Assembly (NCBI GenBank): GCA_038233335.1
Contig: JBBSME010000094.1
Coordinates: 1 to 12,038 of the forward strand
Length of the DNA stretch: 12,038 nt
From: Iamia sp038233335
GTDB taxonomy: Bacteria > Actinomycetota > Acidimicrobiia > Acidimicrobiales > Iamiaceae
Direction: 5' to 3'
Part shown: piece after piece, positions 1 to 6,580 of the stretch
How positions within the stretch are numbered: position 1 is the first letter of the stretch
Layout: each line of letters begins with the position of its first letter
The notes under the pieces: generated by a model
Told to the model about the DNA's origin: nothing
What the model saw: the letters and a program-made list of their open reading frames with translations, nothing else
The model's database searches: none
Translations under genes and position numbers: made by a program

Positions 1-2412
1 CTCGGTCACCTCCTCCGACACCCCCCTCTCCCCGGCGCCGGCGCGGAACCGCTGGTGCAGGGTCTCCATGCGGCGCTGGCTGCGCTTGGAGCCCATGGCC
101 TGGCGGAGGCGATCGGACTCGGCGGGGGTGAAGCCGGCCACGTCGATGGCCATCTGCATGAGCTGCTCCTGGAACAGGGGGATGCCCAGCGTCTTGGCCA
201 GGGAGGCTTCGCACAGAGGGTGGGGGTAGGTGACCTCCTCCTGGCCGTTGCGGCGACGGATGTAGGGGTGGACCGAGCCGCCCTGGATCGGCCCCGGGCG
301 GATCAGGGCCACCTCGACGACCAGGTCGTAGAAGGTGCGGGGCTTGAGGCGGGGCAGGGTGGCCATCTGGGCCCGGGATTCGACCTGGAACACGCCCACC
401 GAATCGGCCCGGCAGAGCATGGCGTAGACCTCCGGATCCTGGGCCAGCTCGGCCATCTCCAGGCGTCGTCCGGACCAGGCGTGGACGGCGTCGAGGGCCA
501 GGTGGAGGGCCGAGAGCATGCCCAGGCCGAGCAGGTCGAACTTCACCAGCCCGGCCGCGGCGCAGTCGTCCTTGTCCCACTGGAGGACGCTGCGGTCGGC
601 CATGCGGGCCCACTCCACCGGGCAGACCTCGATGACGGGGCGGTCGCAGATGACCATGCCTCCGGAGTGGATGCCGAGGTGGCGGGGGGCGTCGGTGACC
701 TCCCGGGCCAGCTCGACCACCGAGGGCGGGATGTCGACCGCGTGGGGGGTGCCGCCCGGGCCCCGGACCTGGTCCTCGTCGCCGGCCGGTTCCAGGCCGG
801 CCCACCGGTCGACCTGCTTGGCCCAGGCGTCCTGCTGGCCGGGGGCGTAGCCGAGGGCCCGGGCCATGTCGCGGATGGCGGAGCGGCCGCGGTAGCAGAT
901 GACGTTGGCCACCTGGGCGGCGTGGAGGCGCCCGTGGCGTTCGTAGACGTACTGGATGACCTCCTCGCGCCGGTTGGACTCGATGTCGATGTCGATGTCG
1001 GGCGGGCCGTCGCGCTCGGGTGACAGGAACCGCTCGAACAGCAGGCCCAGCTTCACCGCATCGGCCGCGGTGATGCCGAGGGCGAAGCAGACCGCCGAGT
1101 TGGCGGCTGAGCCCCGGCCCTGGCAGTAGATGTCCTGCTCTCGGCAGAAGCGGACGATGTCCCAGACCACCAGGAAGTAGCCGGGGAAGCCCAGGGCCTC
1201 GATGAGGGCCAGCTCGTGGTCCATCTGGTCCCAGGCCCGGGTGGCCAGGCCCCCGACCGGACGCCGGCCGTAGCGACGGGCCCCGCCGTGTTCGACCAGG
1301 TGGCGGAGGTAGTCCATCTCGCTGCGGGGGCGACCGTGCTCGTCGGCCGGGCAGGGGAAAGGTGGCAGCTCGGGGGCGACGAGGCGGAGGTCGAAGGCCA
1401 GCTCCCGGCCCAGGGCCACCGCCCCCTCGACCACACCGGGGAAGCGGGTGAATCGGCGGGCCTGCTCCCCCGCCGAACGCAGGTGGGCGGACCCGCCCGC
1501 GGCGGCCCACGGCTCGTGGTCGTCGAGGCCGCGCCGCTCGCGCACCGCGGCCAGGGCCGACGCCAGGCGGCGGCGCGCCGGGGTGGCGTAGTGCACGTCG
1601 TTGGTGGCGACGACCTCCACGCCGGTCCCCAGGGCCAGCTCGACGAGGGCATCGTTGCGGGCCGCGTCGATGGGGTCGCCGTGGTCCCAGACCTCGACCC
1701 GCACCTGGTCGGCCCCGCAGGCGCCCCCCAGCTCCTCGAGGTGGCGCCGGGCCACCGCCGGGCCGTGGGCCACCAGGGCCGACGGGACGATGCCGTCGGC
1801 CCCGCCGGTCAGGACCACCCACCGCCCCGCCCCCGGCGTGGCCTGGCCCCCGAGCTCGGCCAGGGTGGAGAGGGTGAGCCGGGGGGCGCCCTTCTCCCCC
1901 GCCAGCTGGCCCTGGCTGACCGCCCGGGCGAGGGTGGCGTAGCCCTCGGGGCCCCGGGCCAGGACGACGAGCCGTCCGGGCTCGTCGCCGGGGCCGGGTT
2001 GGTCGACCAGGCCGACATCCGCGCCGAAGACGCTGGGGACCCCGACCGCGGCGGCGGCCTCGGACTGGCGGACCACCCCGTAGAAGCCGTCGCGGTCCGT
2101 GAGGGCCAGGGCCTCCAGCTCCAGGCGGGCGGCCTCCTCGACCAGCTCCTCGGGGTGGGAGGCCCCCTCGAGGAAGCTGAAGTTGGAGCGGCAGTGGAGC
2201 TCGGCGTAGGCCGGTCCTCGACGACGCCTCGATCGGGGACCGGTGGATCGCGCCGTCAGGTCGGGCGGGGGCTCGTAGGCGCTGCGGTGGGCCGACCAGG
2301 CCGGGCTGTCGCCGCCGTCGGTGGGGAGGCCCCGGTGCCGGTCGGTGGGGGCGCGACCCGACAGCGTCCGCTCGATCTCGGACCAGGGCTGGGTCGGGTT
2401 GTTGAAGCCCAT
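1..2412 (-). CDS. dnaE2: Error-prone DNA polymerase DnaE2 (ImuC), partial
   Basis: Translesion C-family DNA polymerase alpha-type subunit used in SOS mutagenesis. The frame is open from ATG at 2412 to the left edge: 804 codons, against roughly 1050-1100 for the family, so the C-terminal part (probably OB-fold and tail) is outside. Seen in order: an actinobacterial DnaE2 N-terminus (MGFNNPTQPWSEIERTLSGR), a PHP domain from about residue 70 (ELHCRSNFSFL), NDVHY, the palm motif GRGSAANSAV, catalytic PDIDID (D472, D474), and VKFDLLGLG (D626, third catalytic Asp). FQVESRAQM and LIRPGPIQGG follow. Two PHP histidines usual in metal-binding PHP domains are Arg here (HCR at 73-75 and TDRD). No imuA or imuB gene is next to it on the visible side. 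The start is fixed by the conserved N-terminus and a promoter/LexA box just upstream; no Shine-Dalgarno is present, so the mRNA is probably leaderless. Confidence 0.96.
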   Translation of the reverse strand, partial: MGFNNPTQPWSEIERTLSGRAPTDRHRGLPTDGGDSPAWSAHRSAYEPPPDLTARSTGPRSRRRRGPAYAELHCRSNFSFLEGASHPEELVEEAARLELEALALTDRDGFYGVVRQSEAAAAVGVPSVFGADVGLVDQPGPGDEPGRLVVLARGPEGYATLARAVSQGQLAGEKGAPRLTLSTLAELGGQATPGAGRWVVLTGGADGIVPSALVAHGPAVARRHLEELGGACGADQVRVEVWDHGDPIDAARNDALVELALGTGVEVVATNDVHYATPARRRLASALAAVRERRGLDDHEPWAAAGGSAHLRSAGEQARRFTRFPGVVEGAVALGRELAFDLRLVAPELPPFPCPADEHGRPRSEMDYLRHLVEHGGARRYGRRPVGGLATRAWDQMDHELALIEALGFPGYFLVVWDIVRFCREQDIYCQGRGSAANSAVCFALGITAADAVKLGLLFERFLSPERDGPPDIDIDIESNRREEVIQYVYERHGRLHAAQVANVICYRGRSAIRDMARALGYAPGQQDAWAKQVDRWAGLEPAGDEDQVRGPGGTPHAVDIPPSVVELAREVTDAPRHLGIHSGGMVICDRPVIEVCPVEWARMADRSVLQWDKDDCAAAGLVKFDLLGLGMLSALHLALDAVHAWSGRRLEMAELAQDPEVYAMLCRADSVGVFQVESRAQMATLPRLKPRTFYDLVVEVALIRPGPIQGGSVHPYIRRRNGQEEVTYPHPLCEASLAKTLGIPLFQEQLMQMAIDVAGFTPAESDRLRQAMGSKRSQRRMETLHQRFRAGAGERGVSEEVTE

Positions 2413-2423
2413 AGGGGACCGCG

Positions 2424-2452
2424 ACCCTAGCGAACACCTGTTCGGCTGTCAC
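2424..2452 (-). promoter_or_regulatory. Promoter of dnaE2, probably leaderless
   Basis: On the minus strand there is a -35-like GTGACA (2447-2452) and a -10-like TAGGGT (2424-2429) separated by exactly 17 bp. Transcription would start about 5 nt before the ATG at 2412, leaving no room for a ribosome binding site, and none is visible. The LexA box fills the spacer. The 71-bp gap between prk and dnaE2 therefore gives dnaE2 its own DNA-damage promoter. Confidence 0.65.
2431..2444 (-). promoter_or_regulatory. LexA/SOS box upstream of dnaE2
   Basis: CGAACACCTGTTCG is a perfect dyad with 6-bp arms (CGAACA/TGTTCG) around two bases. It matches the actinobacterial and Bacillus LexA consensus CGAAC-N4-GTTCG. 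It lies 18 bp upstream of the dnaE2 ATG, between the proposed -35 and -10 elements, so bound LexA would block RNA polymerase directly. LexA control of dnaE2 is established in mycobacteria; here it is inferred from the site. Confidence 0.9.
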
Positions 2453-2483
2453 CTGGCCGCCGGCCCGGAGGGAGGTGCCCTGG

Positions 2484-3431
2484 TCAGCCGTCCTTGAGCA
2501 GGTGGTGGATCAGGATCAGCTGGGTGATGGCCAGAGGCTGGCTGACCTGACCGTCACCGAGGCGACCGAGCGCCGGCGGCAGCGGCGCATCGACCTCCAA
2601 CCCGTCCCAGATGAGCTTCTTGACCACCTCGGTGTCCGAGGCCGGGGCGTAGCCGTGGATGTGCAGGGCGTCGACCGGGCGGCCGTCGTCGTCGCGCAGC
2701 ATCTTGAGGTGCATCGGCGCGCCCGGCGCGGAGTCGGCCAGCACCACCGAGAGGTCGGGGTGGGAGATGGTCGAGCGCAGCAGGAGGGTGGCCGACAGCG
2801 GGGTGTCAGGAGGGTCGTCGCGCCCCGCGATCGGGCTGAAGCGGACCACCATGTCGGCCTTCGACCGCTGCGGGCGGATGAAGGCCTCCGAGTCCGGCTC
2901 GCGCTCGGTGAGGCTGGCCAGGACCTCCTCCTCCCCGTAGCCCCGATCGGCGGTGTCGCGCTTCACCTTCCAGGCCCGGCGGACGTCGTCCGGTGGATCC
3001 ACGTACACGGTGACGTCGAAGCAAGCCTGCGCCAGGCGGGTGTGGAGGGGCAGGAGCCCCTCACCGATCACGTAGTCGGCCGGCTCGACCAGCACGGGCC
3101 GGACGAGGGACCCGTCCGCGTGGTCGTAGACGGGCTTGAGGATCGGCTGGCCCGTGGCCAGCAGCTGGAGGTGCTGCTCCATGACCTCGACGTAGTTGCA
3201 CTCCGGGTTGAGGGGCGAGAAGGGGAGGGCCTTGCGCTCCTGGCGGTCGTAGCGGTGGTAGTCGTCGATGCACACTGCGGTGCACCGCTCGGCCCCGAGG
3301 GCCTCGACGATGCCGCGGGTCAGCGTGGTCTTGCCGGCCGCGCTGTCCCCGGCGATGGCCAGCATGCGCGGTCGGCGGGCACTCCCCTGGGAGGGCACGG
3401 CCCTCTGCATGCGCATCATCTTGTCGGGCAC
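2484..3431 (-). CDS. prk: Phosphoribulokinase
   Basis: CBB-cycle kinase: ATP + ribulose 5-phosphate to ADP + ribulose 1,5-bisphosphate, the RuBisCO substrate; cytoplasmic. At 315 aa it has the right size. A Walker A P-loop GDSAAGKTT sits at residues 28-36, CIDDYHRYDR at 54-63 carries the catalytic acidic pair, and IGEGLLPLH and YVDPPDD follow. The P-loop (GDSxxGKT) is closer to the cyanobacterial/plant-like PRK group than to the proteobacterial GSSGAGTTT form. The GTG start at 3431 has an AGGAG 6 nt upstream and makes a 16-bp overlap with the end of glpX. An in-frame ATG at 3419 would instead give a 4-bp ATGA overlap but would sit 18 nt from the AGGAG. Either way translation is likely coupled to glpX. 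Uridine kinase belongs to the same superfamily, but the acidic motif and CBB neighbours favour PRK. Confidence 0.93.
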   Translation of the reverse strand: MPDKMMRMQRAVPSQGSARRPRMLAIAGDSAAGKTTLTRGIVEALGAERCTAVCIDDYHRYDRQERKALPFSPLNPECNYVEVMEQHLQLLATGQPILKPVYDHADGSLVRPVLVEPADYVIGEGLLPLHTRLAQACFDVTVYVDPPDDVRRAWKVKRDTADRGYGEEEVLASLTEREPDSEAFIRPQRSKADMVVRFSPIAGRDDPPDTPLSATLLLRSTISHPDLSVVLADSAPGAPMHLKMLRDDDGRPVDALHIHGYAPASDTEVVKKLIWDGLEVDAPLPPALGRLGDGQVSQPLAITQLILIHHLLKDG

Positions 3432-4465
3432 GGTTCGCTCCTGTTCGGGCCCCGCAGCGGGGCCGGCTCGATGTCATGGGTCGCCTCGATGATCAGGCAG
3501 GGGTGGCGGGGCGTGGACACCATCGTCCACGTCTGCCACCCCCCTCTCCCTCGGGTGGGCGCCCGGAGCAGGCGACCGGTGGTGACCCCCGTGGCCACCA
3601 CGCAGCACTGGTCGGCGGCGACGAGGTCGTCGAGCAGCAGAGGGGCGTCGAGGCCGTGGCCCGCGGCCGCCACCCGCTCCAGCTCACCGGACGACTGCGG
3701 CGCCAGCGCCCCCTGCATGTCACCGCCGAGGAGGCGGACCGAGCAGGCGGTGATGACCCCCTCGGGCGCCCCGCCCACCCCGACCAGGAGGTCGGCCGTC
3801 CCATCGGGCAGGAGGACCTCGAGGGCACCGGCCACATCACCGTCGGGGATCAGCCGCACCCCCACGCCAGCCTCGCGGAGCCCCGCCACCAGCGGCTGGT
3901 GCCGGGGCTTGTCGAGCACCACCGCCCGCAGCGATCCGACCGGACGATCGAGGGCGTGGCCCACCGCAGCCAGGTTGCCGGACAGGGGCCGGGTGATGTC
4001 GACCGCGCCCGCTGCCGCCGGGCCGACCACCAGCTTGTCCATGTACCAGGCTGCGGCACTGCCCCACAGGGTGCCGGCCGGCGCCGCGGCCACCACCGCG
4101 ATGGCCCCGTCGCCGTCACCGGCGCAGGCCCGGGTGTTCTCCAGGGGATCGACGGCCAGGTCGAACGCCGCTCCCCCGCCGGTGCCCACCCGCTCGCCGT
4201 TGAAGAGCATGGGCGCGTCGTCCTTCTCGCCCTCGCCGATGACCACTGTGCCGGTCCCGGGCAGGAGCCCGAAGGCCCGCCGCATGGCGTCCACTGCGGC
4301 GGCATCGGCTGCTTCCCCATCGCCACCACCCACATGGGCCACCGCGGCCAGAGCCGCCTGCTGGGTGCCGTGCACCAGGTGGAGGGCCAGCGCCTCCAGG
4401 TCGAGGTCCGGTCCACCGGTCCCGTCTGCGCCCGCGGTGGGGCCAGACGACATCGTCGCGGTCAT
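3416..4465 (-). CDS. glpX: Class II fructose-1,6-bisphosphatase (GlpX type)
   Basis: Hydrolyses fructose 1,6-bisphosphate to fructose 6-phosphate in the CBB regenerative phase and gluconeogenesis; cyanobacterial relatives also act on sedoheptulose 1,7-bisphosphate, so dual activity is possible. The product is 349 aa, usual for the family. Motifs: GGGDGEAAD (D49), VIGEGEKDDAPMLFNGERVG (E78/E80), VDPLENT (D106, E109), MDKLVVGP (142-149), IPDGDV (206-211) and GVGGAPEGVI (E235). All metal-ligand acids known from E. coli GlpX have counterparts. The usual DP(I/L)(E/D)GT reads DPLENT, with Asn for Gly at 110. ATG 4465 was chosen because an ATGACC junction overlaps a candidate leader ORF; ATG 4453 is an in-frame alternative. 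Neither has a strong Shine-Dalgarno of its own. It is first gene of the glpX-prk unit and the genes overlap by 16 bp. Confidence 0.94.
   Translation of the reverse strand: MTATMSSGPTAGADGTGGPDLDLEALALHLVHGTQQAALAAVAHVGGGDGEAADAAAVDAMRRAFGLLPGTGTVVIGEGEKDDAPMLFNGERVGTGGGAAFDLAVDPLENTRACAGDGDGAIAVVAAAPAGTLWGSAAAWYMDKLVVGPAAAGAVDITRPLSGNLAAVGHALDRPVGSLRAVVLDKPRHQPLVAGLREAGVGVRLIPDGDVAGALEVLLPDGTADLLVGVGGAPEGVITACSVRLLGGDMQGALAPQSSGELERVAAAGHGLDAPLLLDDLVAADQCCVVATGVTTGRLLRAPTRGRGGWQTWTMVSTPRHPCLIIEATHDIEPAPLRGPNRSEPCPTR
3438..3442 (-). promoter_or_regulatory. Ribosome binding site of prk
   Basis: AGGAG on the minus strand, 6 nt before GTG 3431 and 18 nt before ATG 3419. It lies inside the glpX coding end and favours the GTG start. 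Confidence 0.6.
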
Positions 4466-4500
4466 CGCAGGACCTGGGGATGGGTTCGGGACGCGGACAC
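4462..4500 (-). CDS. Candidate 12-codon leader ORF ahead of glpX
   Basis: GTG at 4500 opens a frame encoding VSASRTHPQVLR (Val read as Met). Its TGA (4464-4462) overlaps the glpX ATG as CG-ATGA-CC. An AGGAG (4510-4506, within GAGAGGAG) lies 5 nt before the GTG, the only good Shine-Dalgarno in the glpX leader. The glpX ATG itself has only a weak AGGT. Ribosomes could load on the short ORF and reinitiate on glpX. No sequence similarity is recognised. In G+C-rich DNA, open frames arise easily, so the ORF could be chance and the AGGAG unused. Confidence 0.4.
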   Translation of the reverse strand: MSASRTHPQVLR

Positions 4501-4516
4501 GGGGACTCCTCTCGCC

Positions 4517-4529
4517 GGTCGACACGACC
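4517..4529. promoter_or_regulatory. Operator-like dyad at the glpX start site
   Basis: GGTCG-ACA-CGACC is a perfect inverted repeat with 5-bp arms. It overlaps the downstream edge of the putative glpX -10 and the expected transcription start, a typical repressor position. The binding protein is unknown, and the same dyad was not seen at the aldolase or cbbL starts. Confidence 0.35.
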
Positions 4530-4532
4530 CTA
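4527..4532 (-). promoter_or_regulatory. Putative -10 element of the glpX-prk unit
   Basis: TAGGGT on the minus strand, the same hexamer as the proposed dnaE2 -10, in the context CCTAGGGTCG. A start near 4520 would give about 55 nt of leader to glpX and include the AGGAG at 4510-4506. No convincing -35 is seen at 16-18 bp, so this is tentative; an activator may be needed. Confidence 0.35.
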
Positions 4533-4555
4533 GGAACCACCGCCGCATCGGCCAT

Positions 4556-4570
4556 CCCCCCTGCGGGGGG
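4556..4570. repeat. Strong G/C hairpin between divergent promoters
   Basis: CCCCCC-TGC-GGGGGG is a perfect 6-bp stem with a 3-nt loop in the 178-bp region between glpX and the response regulator gene. It has no T-tract on either side. It may be a structural insulator, a regulator site or simple base-composition noise. The rest of 4466-4643 holds the promoter elements listed separately and no gene beyond the short leader ORF. Confidence 0.35.
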
Positions 4571-4629
4571 TCGACGGGAGCAGATCGCACGCCCACCGCG
4601 CTGCCCACGGCTCGGTCGATGGCCGTCCG

Positions 4630-4635
4630 TATGCT
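4630..4635 (+). promoter_or_regulatory. Putative -10 element of the response regulator gene
   Basis: TATGCT ends 8 nt before the GTG at 4644, so transcription would begin at or next to the start codon and the message would be leaderless. No clear -35 hexamer is seen 17 bp upstream. Only a weak purine stretch (GCGGGG) precedes the GTG. Confidence 0.4.
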
Positions 4636-4643
4636 GCGGGGCA

Positions 4644-5297
4644 GTGACCGCGCTCCGTCTGCTGCTGGTCGATGACCACGAGATGGTCCTCGACGGACTC
4701 ACGGCGATGCTGGCCCGACACCGCCAGCGCATCGAGGTGGTCGGCACGGCCCGCTCCCGAGAGGGGGCCCTGGCCGCCCAGGCCGAGCTGGCGCCCGAGG
4801 TGGTGCTGCTCGACGTGCGGTTGGGAGCCGACAGCGGGCTGGACCTGTGCACCGAGCTGCGAGGCCGCGACGACGCCTGCCAGGTGGTGTTCCTCACCGT
4901 GTACGACGACGAGCAGTACCTCTTCCAGGCCCTGCGCGCCGGCGCGGCCGGGTTCCTCCTCAAGCGGGTGCAGGGCGAGGAGCTGGTCGAGCACCTCGAG
5001 AGGGCTCGGTCCGGGGTCATCGTGATCGACCCCACCCTGGCCGGCCGGGTGGCCGAGTCGGCGGCCCGCCTCCACCGGGGTGAGTTCTGGCCCGGTGCCC
5101 ACATGGGCCTGACCCAGCGCGAGAGCGAGGTCCTGGGCGAGATCGTGGCCGGCTGCTCGAACCGGGCCATCGGCACCAGGCTGTTCATCAGCGAGGAGAC
5201 GGTCAAGAGCCACACCCGATCGATCTACCGGAAGCTCGACGTCACCGATCGGGCCCAGGCAGTGGGTGCGGCCCTCCGCGAGGGGATGTTCCGATGA
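4644..5297 (+). CDS. NarL/LuxR-family response regulator
   Basis: DNA-binding response regulator, 217 aa, with receiver and LuxR-type helix-turn-helix domains. Receiver features: acidic pair D10-D11 in LLLVDDHEM, phosphoacceptor D57 (VVLLDVRLG), switch T85 (FLTVYDD) and conserved K107 (FLLKRV). The output domain spans about 155-215: LTQRESEVLGEIVAGCSNR and ISEETVKSHTRSIYRKLDV, the GerE/LuxR recognition helix region. GTG 4644 is chosen because the receiver begins immediately after it (TALRLLLVDDHE). The stop overlaps the kinase start as ATGA, so the two are co-translated and form a cognate pair. It is divergent from glpX, which makes control of the CBB genes possible, but nothing in the sequence identifies the regulon. 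Confidence 0.95.
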   Translation: MTALRLLLVDDHEMVLDGLTAMLARHRQRIEVVGTARSREGALAAQAELAPEVVLLDVRLGADSGLDLCTELRGRDDACQVVFLTVYDDEQYLFQALRAGAAGFLLKRVQGEELVEHLERARSGVIVIDPTLAGRVAESAARLHRGEFWPGAHMGLTQRESEVLGEIVAGCSNRAIGTRLFISEETVKSHTRSIYRKLDVTDRAQAVGAALREGMFR

Positions 5298-6580
5298 CCA
5301 CCGAGGCCCTGGCCGGTCTGGGTCTGGACGAGCCGGGCGCCGAGCTGGCCCTCCTGCGGCGCATCGTCGACACCCTGACCACCGGGCTCGACCTGCGGGG
5401 CATCGTCCAGGGGGTGGCGGCGGTGATCACCGAGGCCACGTCCTCCGATGTCTGCTTCGTGCACCTCCTGGACGACGAGCGCGGCTGCCTGGTGCTGGCC
5501 GGGGCGACTCCCCCGTTCGACGCCCACGCCGGCCGGATCGAGCTGGCGGTCGGGGAGGGCGTGGCCGGCTGGGTGGCGGCGCACCGGGTGCCGGCGGTGG
5601 TGGCCGACAAGTTCAACGACGACCGCTACACCTACCTGCGCGAGCTCCGGGGCGAGGAGTTCCGCACCCTCGTCTCGGTCCCGATGCTCAGCGGCCCCGG
5701 CCACCTCGTCGGTGTCCTCAACGCCCACGCCCGCGAGGTCCGGCAGTTCTCGGACCAGGACCTGGCCACCCTCCAGGGGATCGCCAACCTCATGGCCGGG
5801 GCGGTGGACAACGCCTGGCTGCACCGTCGGTTGGGACGGCGCGAACAGGCCCGGGAGCAGTTCGCGGAGCGGCTCATCGCGGCCCAGGAGACGGAACGGC
5901 GGCGTCTGGCCGGCGAGGTGCACGACGGCATCAGCCAGCGGATCGTCGGCCTGTCGTACCACCTGACCGCGGCGGCCGAGGCGATCGAGGCCGACCCCGC
6001 CTTCGCCACCGAGCAGGTGGCCGCGGCCCGAGGGCTGGCGGCGGCCGCCCTGGAGGAGACCCGCATCACCATCGCGGGGCTGCGGCCCTCGGTGCTCGAC
6101 GACCTGGGCCTGGCCGCCGGGCTCGACAGCCTGGCTCGCGCCGTGCCCGGCATCGAGGTCGAGGCCGACCTGGAGGACTGCCGATTGGCGGACCACATCG
6201 AGACCGCGCTGTACCGCATCGCCCAGGAGGCGCTCCAGAACGTGGTCAAGCACGCCCAGGCCGACCGGGTGCGCCTCACCCTGGCGGCACGGCCCGACGG
6301 CGTCGTGCTGGAGGTGGCCGACGACGGCCGGGGCTTCGACGACACCGCCCGGGACGGCGGCTCGGAGTCCTACGGCCTGGTCGGCATGACCGAGCGGGCC
6401 GACCTCATCGGAGCCCGGCTCCGCATCGAATCGAAGGTGGGCGACGGGACGACGATTCGCGTCCTGGTCGGGACCGATGACCCTCCCCGGGCCCGCCTCG
6501 GGTGGGAGCCGTCGGGCCCCGGTGGTCACCCGCCGGAGGGGCGTCAGGAGGGGGCCGCGTCCTCCATGGCCGGGTCGTAG
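5294..6580 (+). CDS. GAF-domain sensor histidine kinase (NarX/DegS-like HisKA_3)
   Basis: Soluble sensor kinase of 428 aa; no membrane segment or signal peptide is seen, so it senses a cytoplasmic signal. A GAF domain covers about 20-170 (GVAGWVAAHRVPAVV, FRTLVSVPMLS). A HisKA_3 dimerisation domain follows with phosphoacceptor H210 in RLAGEVHDGISQR. The HATPase_c domain has the N-box QEALQNVVKHA (N316), DDGRGFDD (about 344) and YGLVGMTERA. No haem- or Fe-S-specific residues are evident in the GAF domain, so the ligand is unknown. The ATG overlaps the regulator stop as CGATGACC. The last 35 or so residues (GTDDPPRARLG onward) are low-complexity, Pro/Gly-rich and look like read-through into the aldolase 3' end. 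The partner is certainly the upstream regulator. Confidence 0.94.
   Translation: MTTEALAGLGLDEPGAELALLRRIVDTLTTGLDLRGIVQGVAAVITEATSSDVCFVHLLDDERGCLVLAGATPPFDAHAGRIELAVGEGVAGWVAAHRVPAVVADKFNDDRYTYLRELRGEEFRTLVSVPMLSGPGHLVGVLNAHAREVRQFSDQDLATLQGIANLMAGAVDNAWLHRRLGRREQAREQFAERLIAAQETERRRLAGEVHDGISQRIVGLSYHLTAAAEAIEADPAFATEQVAAARGLAAAALEETRITIAGLRPSVLDDLGLAAGLDSLARAVPGIEVEADLEDCRLADHIETALYRIAQEALQNVVKHAQADRVRLTLAARPDGVVLEVADDGRGFDDTARDGGSESYGLVGMTERADLIGARLRIESKVGDGTTIRVLVGTDDPPRARLGWEPSGPGGHPPEGRQEGAASSMAGS

Noticed and set aside
982..999. Tandem GATGTC repeats resembling a microsatellite
   Set aside because: They encode the catalytic PDIDID motif of DnaE2 and are explained by protein constraint.
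55..2430. Long plus-strand open frames opposite dnaE2
   Set aside because: Compositionally biased shadow translations with no recognisable motifs; the minus-strand frame has the full polymerase signature.
4476..4559. tRNA-like arrangement: 8-bp complementary ends (GGGGATGG/CCATCCCC) spanning 84 nt, and a conceptual minus-strand peptide resembling translated tRNA genes
   Set aside because: No anticodon stem, D-arm or T-arm pairs could be built on either strand, and the T-loop consensus is absent. The end complementarity is probably chance in G/C-rich DNA; a decayed tRNA cannot be excluded.
2475..4643. Upstream extension of the response regulator frame opposite prk and glpX
   Set aside because: The open frame is antisense to two well-supported genes; receiver-domain homology begins only at GTG 4644.
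5225..6543. Long minus-strand frame opposite the histidine kinase
   Set aside because: Low-complexity antisense reading with no domain; the kinase on the plus strand has all HisKA_3/HATPase motifs.
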